In this document: in pieces, positions 11,284 through 22,640 of the stretch | Layout of the letters: the number at the start of each line of letters is the position of its first letter | How positions within the stretch are numbered: position 1 is the first letter of the stretch | Assembly (NCBI GenBank): GCA_905220665.1 | Contig: CAJNAR010000144.1 | Span: forward strand, 186,001-250,000 | Direction: 5' to 3' | Source: Albugo candida | Taxonomy: Eukaryota > Oomycota > Peronosporomycetes > Albuginales > Albuginaceae | Length of the DNA: 64,000 bases | The notes under the pieces: model-generated | Told to the model about the DNA's origin: nothing | The model's database searches: none | The model's input: only the letters and a program-made list of their open reading frames with translations | Position numbers and translations under genes: made by a program

Positions 11284-12969
11284 TTAATGAACAAATTGTC
11301 GCTTGTCGTCAGGTTTTCGCTTCCCATACGGATTATCGGCACTAAACGGGTGTCCTGAGCGCTGATTCTTCCGCGAGCCTTTTTCATAGAACGGAGTCTT
11401 CCGTTTGGCCAAATTTCCGCTTGTTTTCACCGGCAGAGTCACTTTTGGAGGTATTTCTAAACCGAACGATTTCGCAAGCGCTTGAAGATCCAATTGAGAC
11501 ACATCGAATATATGTTTGAGAGAATGAGACGCATACGCAAGCAGGTACCCACGATACGCGTCTTTGGCGGATTTGTGCAGGTAATATGTCTTCTCTATCA
11601 GCTTCATGAGTTGTGACTGAACATTCGCGAGCTTTTTGACTGGAAATTCGTACTCATTCAAAGTGACTTTAGACGCACGGAGATACTTGAGAAATCCCAA
11701 TTCATCCGGTAATAACAGAAGTAGAGCTTTCCCGCTTCCATGGGCACCACGCGCTGTTCGACCGACTCGATGAATGTACTCTTTGGGATCATCAGGTGGA
11801 TCAAATTGTATGATCCAATCGACCGCTGGAATGTCTAGACCACGCGCTGCTACATCGGTACAGAGGAGAATTCCCGTTTTCGCATTGCAAAATTGGAAGA
11901 ATGTGGTCGTCCGCTTTGTTTGCTTTTGTTTCCCGTGGATGTCCATTACAGGTATATCGATGTAATTAAGCAATTCTCCGTAGAATTTGACAGTAGCGCA
12001 AGCGGAGAAGAACACCATCACTTTTTTGGACAGATTCTTCTTCAAAAATGTGAATAGCAGCAAAAAGCGTTTGTCACTCGGAGTTACAACGTAGCCCTGT
12101 TCCAAAGTGGAGACAGTTGCATTGACTTCATCTTCGACACCGACGTAAATTGGCTTTTCGCGGATGGAAAGTCGAGCGAGATCTTGGACTTTTTTGGTTT
12201 GTGTGGCGCTAAAAAGCATTGTTTGACGCTCTTTTGGAATACATTTAATGATTTGTCGCATTTCTTCTTCGAAACCAATCGATAAAATTCGATCGGCTTC
12301 ATCGATAACGAGAATTTGGAGATTGTGTACGAGAAATCCTTTTGTGTTTTGCAAATGATCGAGTAATCTTCCCGGAGTGGAGACGAGAATGTTGACTCCT
12401 TTACTGAGACGTTCAGCTTCTGCTCCTCGATTTGCTCCACCCATTATAATTCCATGCGTTTGTGAGTGATAGCGACATAAGTCACGTACGACACCGTAAA
12501 TCTGTAGCGCTAACTCTCTTGTCGGAGAAATTATAATGCATCCTGTTCCTCTTCGTGGATTGAAATTCACTTTGTGTAGCAATTCGATCGTTGGGATAAG
12601 AAATGAGAGCGTTTTCCCGGAACCTGTTTTAGCTGCCGCAATGAGATCGTGACCAGAAAGCAATGGAGCGATAGATTTTGCCTGAATTTTTGTCATTTTA
12701 TCGAATCCCATCTCCGATAGTGCGCGTTGTGTCGGTTCTGATAGCGGGAGAGAACGGAAGAATTCGTTGGAAAAGTATCGCTCGCCATCTCCGACGTTAC
12801 TTTCTTGTTGTTCCGCTGCTGCTTCGGTCGTTTTTATCGGTGCGCTGTTTTCTTGACTTTCTTCCTTTGCTGTGGTGGAAGTTGATTCGTGGGTTTCATA
12901 TTCAACGCGTGCTTCGCTGTCGGTGGAAGCAGACGTATTGGTTTTATTTTTCTTGCGATTTTTTCCCAT
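11284..12969 (-). CDS. DEAD-box RNA helicase of the Has1/DDX18 type
   Basis: An intronless 561-residue helicase. After an acidic and serine-rich N-terminal 65 residues the Q motif region ([15 protein letters not shown]...) leads into motif [10 protein letters not shown], motif Ia [16 protein letters not shown], motif II DEAD in [17 protein letters not shown], motif III SAT, and motif [11 protein letters not shown]. The C-terminal block with [28 protein letters not shown] matches the Has1/DDX18 domain. Has1 acts in the nucleolus in early 40S and 60S ribosome assembly and unwinds snoRNA-pre-rRNA duplexes. The basic C-terminal tail fits nucleolar targeting. The gene is head-to-head with TIM44. 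Confidence 0.95.
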   Translation of the reverse strand: MGKNRKKNKTNTSASTDSEARVEYETHESTSTTAKEESQENSAPIKTTEAAAEQQESNVGDGERYFSNEFFRSLPLSEPTQRALSEMGFDKMTKIQAKSIAPLLSGHDLIAAAKTGSGKTLSFLIPTIELLHKVNFNPRRGTGCIIISPTRELALQIYGVVRDLCRYHSQTHGIIMGGANRGAEAERLSKGVNILVSTPGRLLDHLQNTKGFLVHNLQILVIDEADRILSIGFEEEMRQIIKCIPKERQTMLFSATQTKKVQDLARLSIREKPIYVGVEDEVNATVSTLEQGYVVTPSDKRFLLLFTFLKKNLSKKVMVFFSACATVKFYGELLNYIDIPVMDIHGKQKQTKRTTTFFQFCNAKTGILLCTDVAARGLDIPAVDWIIQFDPPDDPKEYIHRVGRTARGAHGSGKALLLLLPDELGFLKYLRASKVTLNEYEFPVKKLANVQSQLMKLIEKTYYLHKSAKDAYRGYLLAYASHSLKHIFDVSQLDLQALAKSFGLEIPPKVTLPVKTSGNLAKRKTPFYEKGSRKNQRSGHPFSADNPYGKRKPDDKRQFVH

Positions 12970-13081
12970 TTTTATTGCTTAATGCTTTTGCGATAGTCTC
13001 ATAAGAAGAAATTGGCTGGCTGACAGAGATGAGGTGTATACACTATATTGGGTGACGAACATAAGAATCGGTTCACGTCCA
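12970..13081. promoter_or_regulatory. Shared promoter region, Has1-like helicase / TIM44
   Basis: 112 bp separate the divergent start codons of the helicase and TIM44. Both initiate with ATG and no in-frame alternative lies further upstream. Individual promoter elements are not resolved. Confidence 0.35.
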
Positions 13082-14646
13082 ATGCAACAAATGATGCGAT
13101 TATGTCGCCGTTCGATTCCGTTGCACCGGAGCTCGCAGACGGTTTTCATAAGCGAGAGTCAGAAAGTCCTTAAAAAAAGTAGGCTCTACTTCTTTCAAAT
13201 CGATCAAAAGTATCTTTCCAATGTGTCAAAAGAATCTTCACAATCGATCGGCGAACAAAACGATGAAAAAAGTGAATATGAAAGCACAAAGAGCAATAAA
13301 GAGGTTCTCTCACGCGCTTTTCGTATTATTGTCAACTTTATTGGGATTCACAATTCTTTTCTTTAGGCATCTGATCAGAAAGTGAGCGATGGATACGAAA
13401 GCGTTGGCACATTTGCCAAAACATTTTTCACAGCAGCGAAGAGCTATAAAGATTCCATACTTCGACATACTATCAATTCCAAAACGTTTCAGGAGGAATG
13501 GAAGGAAGCCGTCAAAGAAGTATTTGGTGCGAAAGAGAAACGATCCATTGATGAAGCTCTCTCGTCGACCAAACGACAGTCATATAGCTCCCCAACAAAA
13601 TCCAGCCAAGAAGAAGAAGAGTATACTGGAACGAGTGCTCTAGTGGTTGTCAAGGAGCAAAACTCAGCTTGGCAGAAAATCAGCGCTCGATTTCGCGAAG
13701 CTCCGATCATCCAAAGCATTCTAGATGCAGCAAAGAAAGCAGCACGGACCGAAGCAGGTAGGAATGTCGGGACGAAAGCCAAGAAAGCAAAAGAAAAATT
13801 GGATGATGCTCGTGAGGAGGTACTTGAATTCTGGGAAACCAGTCAAAATCCGTACGTATCTCTATTCCAATTTCCTTTGTTTATAATAATGCTCGATTTT
13901 TGTGTCAGGTGGATTTACCGTCTCTCATCTCTGTACGATGGATTCTTTGGAGAAACGTCAATGGGAATCGCCATCAGGTTTGTGCCATCACCGAGCTGAT
14001 TTGAATCGCTAAACATTGTGATTGATAGAGAAATTCGACGTGCTGAACCCGACTTCATCTTGGAGCAATGGAAAGAGGTGAGATAGTGCGAGTTTCCTCA
14101 TTACCAACCTCGCTCAATATCTCACATTGGGTCGTCAGGACATTGCAGAATTTGTTTTGCCTGGTGTACTGGACGCTTTCCTCAAAGGACAGAGTCGCAA
14201 TTTGAAGAAATGGTTTGGTGAAGCCGCATACAATCGTATCAATATCGCAATAAGAGAACGCAAATCGGAAGGTAGTTCGATAGCATGTACAATCATTCAC
14301 GACTCAAATCGTTTGTAGGGCTCGTAATGGATCCAAACGTCTTAGAGATTGACAATGTAGATGTGATTGAAGCTTCGGTACGTTCATCTAGTGTTCGTGA
14401 ATGGAAGCACTCAGAATGATGGAGTAGGCTGAAGACAAGCAAGCGCCAATCATTCTTGTACGCTTTCGCTCACAGCAAATTAACTGCATACGCAACCGCG
14501 AAGGAGAGATCGTAGAAGGAGCGGAGGATGAGGTTTTGGCGTATTACTACATTTTTGCTTTCCAGCGTGAATATGACGAAAGCACAGAAAGATTGCGATG
14601 GCGAATTGTTGATGTTCATATGCAACGCGGAGGAAAGTATTATTAA
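13082..14646 (+). CDS. TIM44: Mitochondrial inner-membrane import motor subunit TIM44
   Basis: TIM44 tethers mtHsp70 to the TIM23 channel on the matrix side. Seven exons were joined: 13082-13303, 13367-13851, 13909-13977, 14029-14077, 14139-14271, 14319-14377 and 14428-14646, giving 411 residues. The N-terminus (MQQMMRLCRRSIPLHRSS) is a typical mitochondrial presequence. The central part has EWKEAVKEVFGAKE and a basic coiled-coil segment. The C-terminal TIM44 fold contains EIRRAEPDFILEQW, DIAEFVLPGVLDAFLKGQ, the LVRFRSQQINCIRNREGEIVEG strand pair and a final WRIVDVHMQRGGKYY. The first donor site is uncertain: GAG|GTTCTC keeps frame, while the better-looking GTATTATT site at 13323 does not. 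The start is the first in-frame ATG. Confidence 0.9.
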
Positions 14647-14824
14647 ATAAATTAGAGTTCGTTTAGCTTGAGCCGGATAATACACGACAGTATACATATA
14701 GACATTCCACATCCTTACTATACCCAATGTGGCGGGGCCCGGATACTCGAATGTATATATGATCATCATTCGTTCATCGGCAACTTCAACTTCAACTTCA
14801 ACGTTTAGTTTCATTTTAGAATTC

Positions 14825-16798
14825 ATGGCGGGAACGAGAGCGTACGTCTTCTTGGAATAAGGATCAGTAGGCTGATAGTGCTGTTGAAAAGAGAACGGCA
14901 GAGTCGAATCCATTCGGCAGCGAGTCAGGCCGCTGTTGCTGCTATTGTTGAAGATACTGACGGAGAGGAAGAAGAGGAAGAAGAACTTCGAAGCTTTGCA
15001 CCGATTGATCTACTCCAAGATGCTGGAATCAACGCTGCTGATATCGCAAAGCTGAAGGAGGATGGATTCGCGACGATCGGACAATTGTTCCAAGTGTGTC
15101 ATCGGCGATTATTAACGGTAAAAGGTATCAGTGAAGCGAAATTGGAAAAGGTAAATCGGTAATTAACTATATTCTGGCGCTGAATGAGATCCTTCTTAGC
15201 TGCTTCAAGCTGGAAGAAAGGTGGAGAAGGAAATGTACAGACTAACTGTTTTGTCTAAAGTATCGCATTCAGATGGCACCAGAACGGAGCGGTTTTGTGT
15301 CCGCCAATATGTTATATATGAAAAATAAACAGAAGACATACATCACAACAGGATCCAAACGTGCGATAGCGATGATGATGCCTCCTTTGTATACGACGAT
15401 TTATCGCGATCTTCTTTTAGAGTTGGATCAGATTCTTGGTGGGGGACTCGAGACATTATCCGTCACAGAGGTGCATCAAACAGAGACGACATCATGCGAG
15501 GCTGAATCTTTCTCTGTCGACAGGTCCATGGAGAATTTAGAACAGGAAAAACTCAATTATGTCATACGGTGATAGAGTGAATCTTACCTTGTCGAAGAAG
15601 AATGTAAACGATATCACGTGTAGCTTTGTGTCACGACCCAGCTTCCAAAAGCACAAGGTGGAGGAGCAGGTGAGATGTTCTGAGTTGACAAATTGTATCT
15701 AAGTAGAGCACTACAGGAAAAGTAGCATATGTGGACACGGAAGGAACATTTCGAGCGGTATTTTATCATCCCCTTGTAAAGTATGATCGATCAACAAGTG
15801 GGATTCGATTTCAATCGGTAGATTCGGGTAGCAGAAATAGCTTCAAGCCGCTACAATCTGGTTGAAACAGAAAACATACAAAGTCACATATACCATTGCT
15901 GATGAAGCGATTTGCATAGGATCCATCAGACGTGCTTGAAAACATCATAGTTGCAAGGTTCAGGATCGAGTTGTGGATGGGAAAAATTCCTAAAAGCTTG
16001 ATCGCTGATGCAGGGTGTACAATCACGGTTTGCAGATGGAGACGGTGCACAAAATTGGTGCATTGTTTGCGGTATCCATGACGTTCATCTCATTCAATCA
16101 TCGATTCTCAATTATCAAGTGTAGGATCCTGATCAGGGACCGTTCAAACTGCTGATAGTTGACTCTGTCACGGCCTTATTTCGAGTTGACTTTTCCGGAC
16201 GGTAGGAATTCTGCCAATGATGAAATTGACAGCGAATTCCAATAATTTGAAATTGGATGGCCTCAGGGGAGAACTCAGTGAACGACAACAGCGGCTAAAT
16301 CAACATTTGATCCAACTGATAAAGCTGGCTGAGGTTACATTATCAATATGGTTCTTGCTTCGAGATTGACCAACTTGTCATATACAATCCAGGAATTTAA
16401 TATTGCAGTACTGGTTGTGAATCAAGTCATGGCAGATCCTGGCGCTAATGCAATGTTTGGTCCCGTGATCCGGCCCATCGGTCAGCAATAATGAACACTA
16501 CCATTTCCTTTATATACTGAAATTGTACAGGTGGTCATGTTATGTCGCATGCTGTGCATACACGCATATTTGTAAGACTTGTAGCATGAGGCAGGTCTAA
16601 TTACAGGCTGACACAATAAGATATAGATGAAGAAAGGACGAGGAGAGACACGAATTTGGTACTATTAATATCATGCTGATATCAAGCAGCGGTGAAACTC
16701 ATTGTTCCTACAGCAAGATCATCGACAGCCCTTGCATGCCAGAAGCGGAATGTTTGATTCAGCTTTGTGCCGGCGGTGTCGCAGATGCAGACGAATAG
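14825..16798 (+). CDS. DMC1: Meiotic recombinase DMC1 (RecA/Rad51 family)
   Basis: Seventeen exons totalling 1113 nt (370 codons) close in frame: 14825-14841, 14871-15150, 15200-15220, 15273-15360, 15421-15470, 15524-15568, 15624-15669, 15717-15757, 15822-15860, 15920-15957, 16014-16071, 16125-16201, 16267-16333, 16393-16480, 16531-16571, 16627-16658 and 16714-16798. An acidic N-terminus precedes the helix-hairpin-helix (DAGINAADIAKLKEDGFATI ... VKGISEAKLEK). Walker A is GEFRTGKT (about 155-162) and Walker B LLIVDS (about 249-254). The L2 region reads NQVMADPG ... GGHVMSHA, closer to DMC1 than to RAD51. It ends IIDSPCMPEAE ... GGVADADE. DMC1 performs strand exchange between homologues in meiosis. 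The first intron is only 29 nt, so exon 1 is the least certain part. Confidence 0.9.
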
Positions 16799-17149
16799 AG
16801 AATGCTAGCTCACACACGTAGATCCATCAAGGATGAGTTTAACACACTCTACAACTTGGAAATATATTTTCCGTTTGGCACATGATCGCAGTAGTCTATC
16901 ACTCTCTCCTACCAAAACGCATGTCGATGGAAGTTGATGGTGGTACAGGGAACTAAAGGAGCAATTTGGCACGATATCCGCTACTAGAAACAAAAGTAAA
17001 GGGAGCAACTTGGCGAACATCGATTATTGGGAAAATTCTTTGACTTCATCGGATCACCATGACGCGAAGTTATTAATTCTTTTTGCAGAACCCTGAGCAG
17101 TACCGCTATCACAAAGTACAGTTGACCTCAAAATGCTACTTCGAATCCA
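16799..17149. other. Intergenic, possible tiny secreted ORF on minus strand
   Basis: These 351 bp lie between two convergent stop codons. On the minus strand a 71-codon frame (16805-17020) starts with ATG and a hydrophobic signal-like stretch (MFAKLLPLLLFLVADIV) and carries four later cysteines. It would be a small secreted cysteine-containing protein, but the length is within chance expectation and there is no supporting homology. Confidence 0.2.
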
Positions 17150-19076
17150 TCAAGATGAGCAAGACACACAAATCTCTGGAGTAGAAGGATCTTGAGGTCG
17201 CGCATATCGCAAGTCGCATGGTGAAGGGTCATTGAACGGATTCGATAACAGCTGAAAAATGTGCGCGACTCGTTCATACTCTCTGTTCGTAGCAAAATCA
17301 ATCGCAGCCTGAGCCACATGATTCCTCAAAATAAACGCCGGATTCAGCTCAAGCATCTTCGACTTTCGCACAAGCGCAGCGGGCACATCTGGTACGCCAT
17401 TTCTGTCCTCCTTCAATCGTAAACGATATTGCTCAAGCCACTTTGCCCACAAGTTTCGGTTCCTCTCACAATATTTAGCGGCACCCAAATTGGTCAATTT
17501 ATCCCGTTCTGCCTTTTGCTGCTCGAGATGTGCTATGGATTCATTTGTCAGACCATACATCCGTGCTTGTTGAGGTCTTGTCAGCAAAATATTTTTCATC
17601 ATCGCAATCTGTTCATTCGATATTTGAGAGCACTTGCTCATCGCTTGCTCAAATGTCAAACTGTATGAGCCAATGAGCTCTACAAGCTCCGCAACACTTG
17701 CAGCACGAAATGGATCGACTTGTGCTAAAGCTCGCATGGTACAAGTATAATCGGCGCCAGTATCGGCCAGGACATCAAGCAACCCATCAATTAAGACCCT
17801 TTCACCCGAGCCAACAGAATCCAAAGCATTTTCGATTCCAAGTTTCCTCAGCATCAAAGAGTAATACTCTTTTTCATAGATGGCATCATATTCTTCCAGT
17901 ATCGTTCCAAGTCGACTTGTATCGACCACAAGCCCCAATTGATCGGCCAAGACTGAGCAATTGAACTTGCAGATATCTGGCTGTGCTTCAAATCGGTATC
18001 GTCCAGAGTCATCGGACGTATTACTGATATGCTTGGGATCAAAATGCTCCATGAAACCGAACGGACCGTAATCCAGTGTATCTCCAATTATGCTCATATT
18101 GTCCGTGTTGAGCACTCCATGGATGAACCCGACTGATTGCCATTTGGCAACGACTTTTGCTGTCTTCTCCATAACGCTGCTGTAAAATGCAATATACTTT
18201 TCCGTGTCGGACGGGTACATTCGGTACACCTCTGGAAAGTATTGCCTTATTGTGAAATTAAGCATGTTTATCATCATTTCTTTCTTGTGTGGTACATATG
18301 CGCTTGGACCACTACGACCAGTGTACGCATCTCGCTCTTTGAATATCTCGAATGTACCGAATCGAATAAACGTTTTGGCCACTCGCAAAACCACTGCGCA
18401 TGGTTCCTCCTTTGCATCTCCGCTGTAAAACATATCCCGTACTACTTTCGACTCGTGCGATACTACAACACTTCCCGCACGTGTTGTGGGAATACCCAAA
18501 GCATGCATATGTTCGCTTGCTAGGAATTCACGTAACGTTGATCGCTACATCGAATGCAAATCAGTGCTACCCGAAAGCAATTGTGACGTACAAGCTTACC
18601 AATACTTTTCTCCCATCTGCCTGTCGAGAAAAAGGAGTTAGCCCTGCTCCTTTTAACTGCATTTCCCAGCGACTGTCACTCCCTCGAGCTATCGATTCTC
18701 CCAAGTAGATAGCAGCACCATCACCCAATTGCCCAGAGAAATACCCAAATTGATGGCCACAATAACATTGAGCGGCAGTTTCTGAACCCGGGAATAAAGT
18801 GTTTCCCGCGAGGTACGGTGTTAGGGACTTTATCGGTACCATCTCATCCTTTTCGTCTCCTTTAGTTTCAGACACGAGAATACCAACAAGTTTTAGTGTT
18901 TCTGGAGAGCAAATAACCAGTTCTGGATTCTTTATAGGCGATGGCTTCACTTTGGAGAAACAAGCTCCCTCGACTTGACGAATTCCAGCTTTAGAATCCA
19001 CATCTACTGCTAGTTCACGAAGAACAACGTTATCAAACACCGGAGCTGCAGTCCGCTTCCAATAACCTCGATACAT
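17150..19076 (-). CDS. SelO/YdiU-family protein AMPylase (cysteine form)
   Basis: SelO is a pseudokinase-fold enzyme that transfers AMP to protein hydroxyls, usually in mitochondria. Two exons (18600-19076, 17150-18544) give 623 residues. Recognisable family blocks are RQVEGACFSKVKPSP, GHQFGYFSGQLGDGAAIYLGE, WEMQLKGAGLTPFSR.ADGRKVLRST, EFLASEHMHALGIPTTRA and GFIHGVLNTDNMSIIGDTLDYGPFGF. The C-terminus is CVSCSS followed by TGA. In many animals the equivalent residue is selenocysteine three from the end; here it is encoded by TGC, so this is the Cys form and the final TGA is a true stop. No obvious N-terminal presequence is seen, so a small upstream exon may be missing. Confidence 0.93.
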
Positions 19077-19141
19077 TACAACTGCGCAATAATGTGATCT
19101 CTTGCGACATTAAAAACATTCAAGCGACATTATACTCCAAT

Positions 19142-20581
19142 CTAGTTAATAGCGTCTATAAGCTCGTCGATCAACTGTAATGACGCGCATGCATTGTTCT
19201 GTATGCTGATGAGAAGGTCATTCTCCTTTATGATTGCGTTATCGGAATTCGGGAATTCCGGATTGATGCGAACAAGTTGTACCTGACGTCGTTTCTCACA
19301 CTTTAAAAAGATATCAGAGACGACCACTTCTGATTCCTTTCGAACGGATGGGATCTGATTCCAAATCGGGTGCATTAGCATCTGATAATATGATTATAAA
19401 CCAACGTACACGTGTGCCACATCCAATTTCAACGATAACGAAACGCGACATTGGATTCGCTTTTAGATGCTACGAGTACAGAGAGAGTTTCAGCCCACCT
19501 CTCGTTCCCGTAATCGACGACTGACCTCTTCCACAGCAGCTTCCCATTGGATGTAATTTTTCTATCGTCGACAAAAAGACTTGAGTCTCGATACAGAAAC
19601 GAGTACATACATACTTCGGCAAGATGATTTGGAATCCATTGATGGTCATGAAACATCAGCACATTGGGCCTCAACCTTTGTTGACAGCCACATTGTAAGC
19701 GATCTGTGATATCTGTGATATCTGCCAACATCGTTTCTCTATTGATGTCGAATTGAATACTTTTTGGAAGAGCATGTAATTGAGGACACACATTCCGACT
19801 CGATCGAGCATTTCCGGAACACTGCCACGTCTCGACATTACCGTGTATCTCATAAATGTCGGTCTCATCAAACATTCTGTGAAAATGAGCATCCACCTTT
19901 GCACACAAATGTGAGCTTCGCACGCGTTTCGTATGTCTTGGCACGTACGTTCGACGTATATATGAAGAAAGGCTTGCATATTATCGCCTCTGAAGAAGAT
20001 TTTTTCATTGTTTGCCCTTCGATCGCTCCTGTTTGGTCGGTTTTGACGCTAAGGCTTTTCTTGGCACGCAGTCGTTCACTCCACTTTTTTAGAATATGAT
20101 ACCTGACACTTGCTCATTAGTGCCGATACGCCTGTCTCAGTATCAACCTACCCATCATGAGGCTCTGCTTGTCGGTACAGGTTTACGGAATGGCCCCAAA
20201 ATCCGTAAAAAAGCTCCGGGTCTTCCCTCAACTGAAAACTCACTTTACCACAAGCCACAGAATGCAGGAATACGCATCAACTAACCCAGTACGGGTCGCA
20301 CAAGTCTTGATAATCGACACCCAGCTTCCGATAAGCTTCTTCTGTACCGACTTGACTAAACGAAGAAACTCAGTGTCGCTTAGAATGAATGCACATTTAT
20401 ATACTTGTAAACCGGAAGTCCCGAATCAGCGGAAAAGCCCGCTCCAGTCGCGAAAAGCAAAATGTCTGCCTCATCAATTGCTTCTATTAATTTCACATCG
20501 AACACGTTACTTAAGTAAGCAGTAAAATAGTGTCAATTTTGGACCAGCCGCTTTTCTATAATTTGTATCGACCGTCTCCAT
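19142..20581 (-). CDS. Sirtuin-like NAD-dependent deacylase
   Basis: Nine exons (20545-20581, 20405-20483, 20286-20355, 20152-20231, 19949-20102, 19615-19896, 19499-19561, 19410-19469, 19142-19381) join to 354 codons in one frame. Sirtuin motifs in order: AIDEADILLFATGAGFSADSGLP (NAD loop), DLCDPYW, FYGFWGHSVNLYR, EPHDGYHILKKW, IYTSNVDAHFHR (TSNVDGHF equivalent), YEIHGNVETWQC with the catalytic His, a second Cys pair (LQCGC) completing a zinc site, RPNVLMFHDHQWIPN, and FVIVEIGCGTR. It is a divergent sirtuin class with 'FSADSGLP' and 'PNVLMFHD'. Two introns are only 28 nt (19382-19409) and 29 nt (19470-19498), each required to keep frame and to rebuild family motifs. Confidence 0.87.
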
Positions 20582-20963
20582 GCGATAATCGGGGTGGAGT
20601 CAAAGCACCCTACTGTACTGCTATTTCAAAGTCATAATTCTCTCGATCGGTTTTCCTTCAGCGATTGCGTCTCACATTCTACGACCGGATAGCATCCTCT
20701 TCCCAGGAGCTATTGTAGTCCGAAAAAGAGGACCGCGTGACACGATATGAAATAATGATTCAAAACAAACTTTAGAAAAGATAATGAGTTTTTTTCGCGA
20801 ACGCTATATACCTAAACTAAATCATTCGTTGAGAGCGCAATTAGTCGCAAACTGCTCTTCAGACCGCAACTCAATAAACTCGAACGCCACACATTATTGT
20901 AAATATCTACATTTCTATCATTTGCCTCCGACTTGGCGCAATACAATCACTCCATAAATGTTG
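20582..20963. other. Intergenic, nothing recognised
   Basis: This interval separates the sirtuin-like gene start from the stop of the membrane protein gene, both on the minus strand. It must hold the sirtuin promoter. No further gene, RNA or repeat was identified. Confidence 0.4.
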
Positions 20964-22640
20964 TTATTTCATTACGTTTGTATCCAAAGTATTGTGCGCA
21001 TGAGGTGCATTCGATGCATCAGAAAAGAGCGACGCTTTGTCATTCGAAAAAATGTCATTGCTATAGTGCGACTGATCCCAAACGGACCCTTCTTCAGTCG
21101 GTGGAAATCCATTAAAACTCGATTCTCGTAAAGACTCGACTGAATATGATTCGGGTCCTTCGGGAATCTGATTCGAGTCCAGCATACTGATACTCTTTAC
21201 AAACTGCTGATTCGAACTCTGATAATAACTTGGAACCAGCGTGTCGTCATCGTTCGCGGGATTTGAAGTGTTTTTGAAATAATTCGCTTGATCCGACTGT
21301 ATCGATGCATCCAAATTCGAATTCTGGTGACTGGTGGTCGAATGCATATCGATGAAATTCCCTGGAAACGGCTGCTGGAATGTGTTCCCTTTGACATCGT
21401 TTTGCAATCGTTTTTTGTGAACTCGACAAAAAATAAGAGCGGATAAGAGGATGAGACCTCCTATCGCCAAACCTGCAAATAGAAATATCACGGAGGGGAA
21501 ATGATCGCTCTGAACCTGAATTGACGAATAAACTGCCATATCAATTCGATCACCATCGATCGTGGGCATCGCTATTCTCGAAATGAGCAAATATCGTCCA
21601 CCACGATTGAGAGTGAATGTCCGTTTGTATGATGCGTTTCCATGCGTCAAATTTCGATCGTAAATTTGCACAAGATCGAAGGTATCCGAGTCTCCACCCG
21701 AATACGATGAGCATTTTGCATTGACATCGTCTTCCTGACACCAGCTAAGCGTGGATACTGGGACAACTGACAGTTTATCAGTCCGAGGATTGCGAAAAAG
21801 GTTATCGGGACTGATTTCTGCAATTTTGGACAATGAAGATTGACTTTTGTCGCGTATTCGGAAAGACCACTCTGCAACGATTTCTTCACCAACATCAGGT
21901 TTTTGGTTAGAGACCTTCATGGCAAGCGTCCCGGGACAATAAGAATCCGTTCGAACTGTCAGATCTGCGGCAACTTGTTTACTAAATGGTGACGTTCCCG
22001 GAATCAACCAGCAATACGTTGTGACTTGATCAGTGATGATCGAATTCGGTGAGTTTCCGGGACTATCTCCAATTTGAACTGGGAAAAACGTAAGAAAATC
22101 GGCCCGGGAATTGCCTCCAATATTGACGACAATATGTACAAAACCGGTATATTTCCCGTCTTTGGGAATCAAAAGCTCCGACGATGTGAAATCGGCTCGC
22201 TTATTTACAAAGTTTTTAGGGTCGTTTGATGAGCGATATGAATTTCCGACTGTATTGAGATCTGTAAATGTGTCACAACTCCTCCAATCACAAAGTACGA
22301 TATTGGCTGTAGGAATATCGTACTGCTTCTCAGAAATTGCACTCGTTTTACTGCTGTTACCAATGAGTCGATCGGGCACGTCGGAAGCCATAACGGGGAG
22401 CGGAAATTCAAACGCAGGATTTTTATTCTTTGTGTCGATGCGAACTGTATACTTTATACTAATTTTCTGATTCTTTTGAATTGTATCGGGCACGTTGACT
22501 GTCAGCATAATAGGACAATTATCGCCTTCTTCTGCTAATATCACATTGGAAGCCGATGGATACTCATTCGAGTAGGATTCACCAATGTAATAGCAATATG
22601 TCGTTCGACCATCCTGCTTATAATGCGACCTATGCGTCAT
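20964..22640 (-). CDS. Type I membrane protein with two related extracellular repeats
   Basis: A 558-residue frame with no recognised family. The ectodomain (about 1-390) holds two related modules, each beginning TTYC (TTYCYYIGES and TTYCWLIPGTS), with NCPIMLTV in one matching YCPGTLAM in the other, then a beta-rich stretch with SIKYTVRI and AEWSFRI. Each module ends with a strand pair (GKYTGFVHIV and GRYLLISRIA), so the layout suggests tandem beta-sandwich domains. One transmembrane helix follows (about 395-420, VIFLFAGLAIGGLILLSALIF), then a basic stop-transfer and a cytosolic tail rich in Asn, Ser and Gln. No signal peptide is in this frame, so a short 5' exon is probably missing. The function could be adhesion or sensing; this is speculation. 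Confidence 0.65.
   Translation of the reverse strand: MTHRSHYKQDGRTTYCYYIGESYSNEYPSASNVILAEEGDNCPIMLTVNVPDTIQKNQKISIKYTVRIDTKNKNPAFEFPLPVMASDVPDRLIGNSSKTSAISEKQYDIPTANIVLCDWRSCDTFTDLNTVGNSYRSSNDPKNFVNKRADFTSSELLIPKDGKYTGFVHIVVNIGGNSRADFLTFFPVQIGDSPGNSPNSIITDQVTTYCWLIPGTSPFSKQVAADLTVRTDSYCPGTLAMKVSNQKPDVGEEIVAEWSFRIRDKSQSSLSKIAEISPDNLFRNPRTDKLSVVPVSTLSWCQEDDVNAKCSSYSGGDSDTFDLVQIYDRNLTHGNASYKRTFTLNRGGRYLLISRIAMPTIDGDRIDMAVYSSIQVQSDHFPSVIFLFAGLAIGGLILLSALIFCRVHKKRLQNDVKGNTFQQPFPGNFIDMHSTTSHQNSNLDASIQSDQANYFKNTSNPANDDDTLVPSYYQSSNQQFVKSISMLDSNQIPEGPESYSVESLRESSFNGFPPTEEGSVWDQSHYSNDIFSNDKASLFSDASNAPHAHNTLDTNVMK

Noticed and set aside
13323..13366. GTATTATT as the first donor site of TIM44
   Set aside because: It looks like a good donor but leaves the downstream exon out of frame; the GTTCTC site at 13304 keeps frame.
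14470..14913. 147-codon minus-strand frame as a gene
   Set aside because: It overlaps the last exon of TIM44 and the first exons of DMC1 on the other strand, and its sequence has no recognisable domain.
17150..17160. TGA at the end of SelO as a selenocysteine codon
   Set aside because: The Sec-equivalent position is already TGC (CVSCSS), and the TGA lies exactly at the family's normal end.
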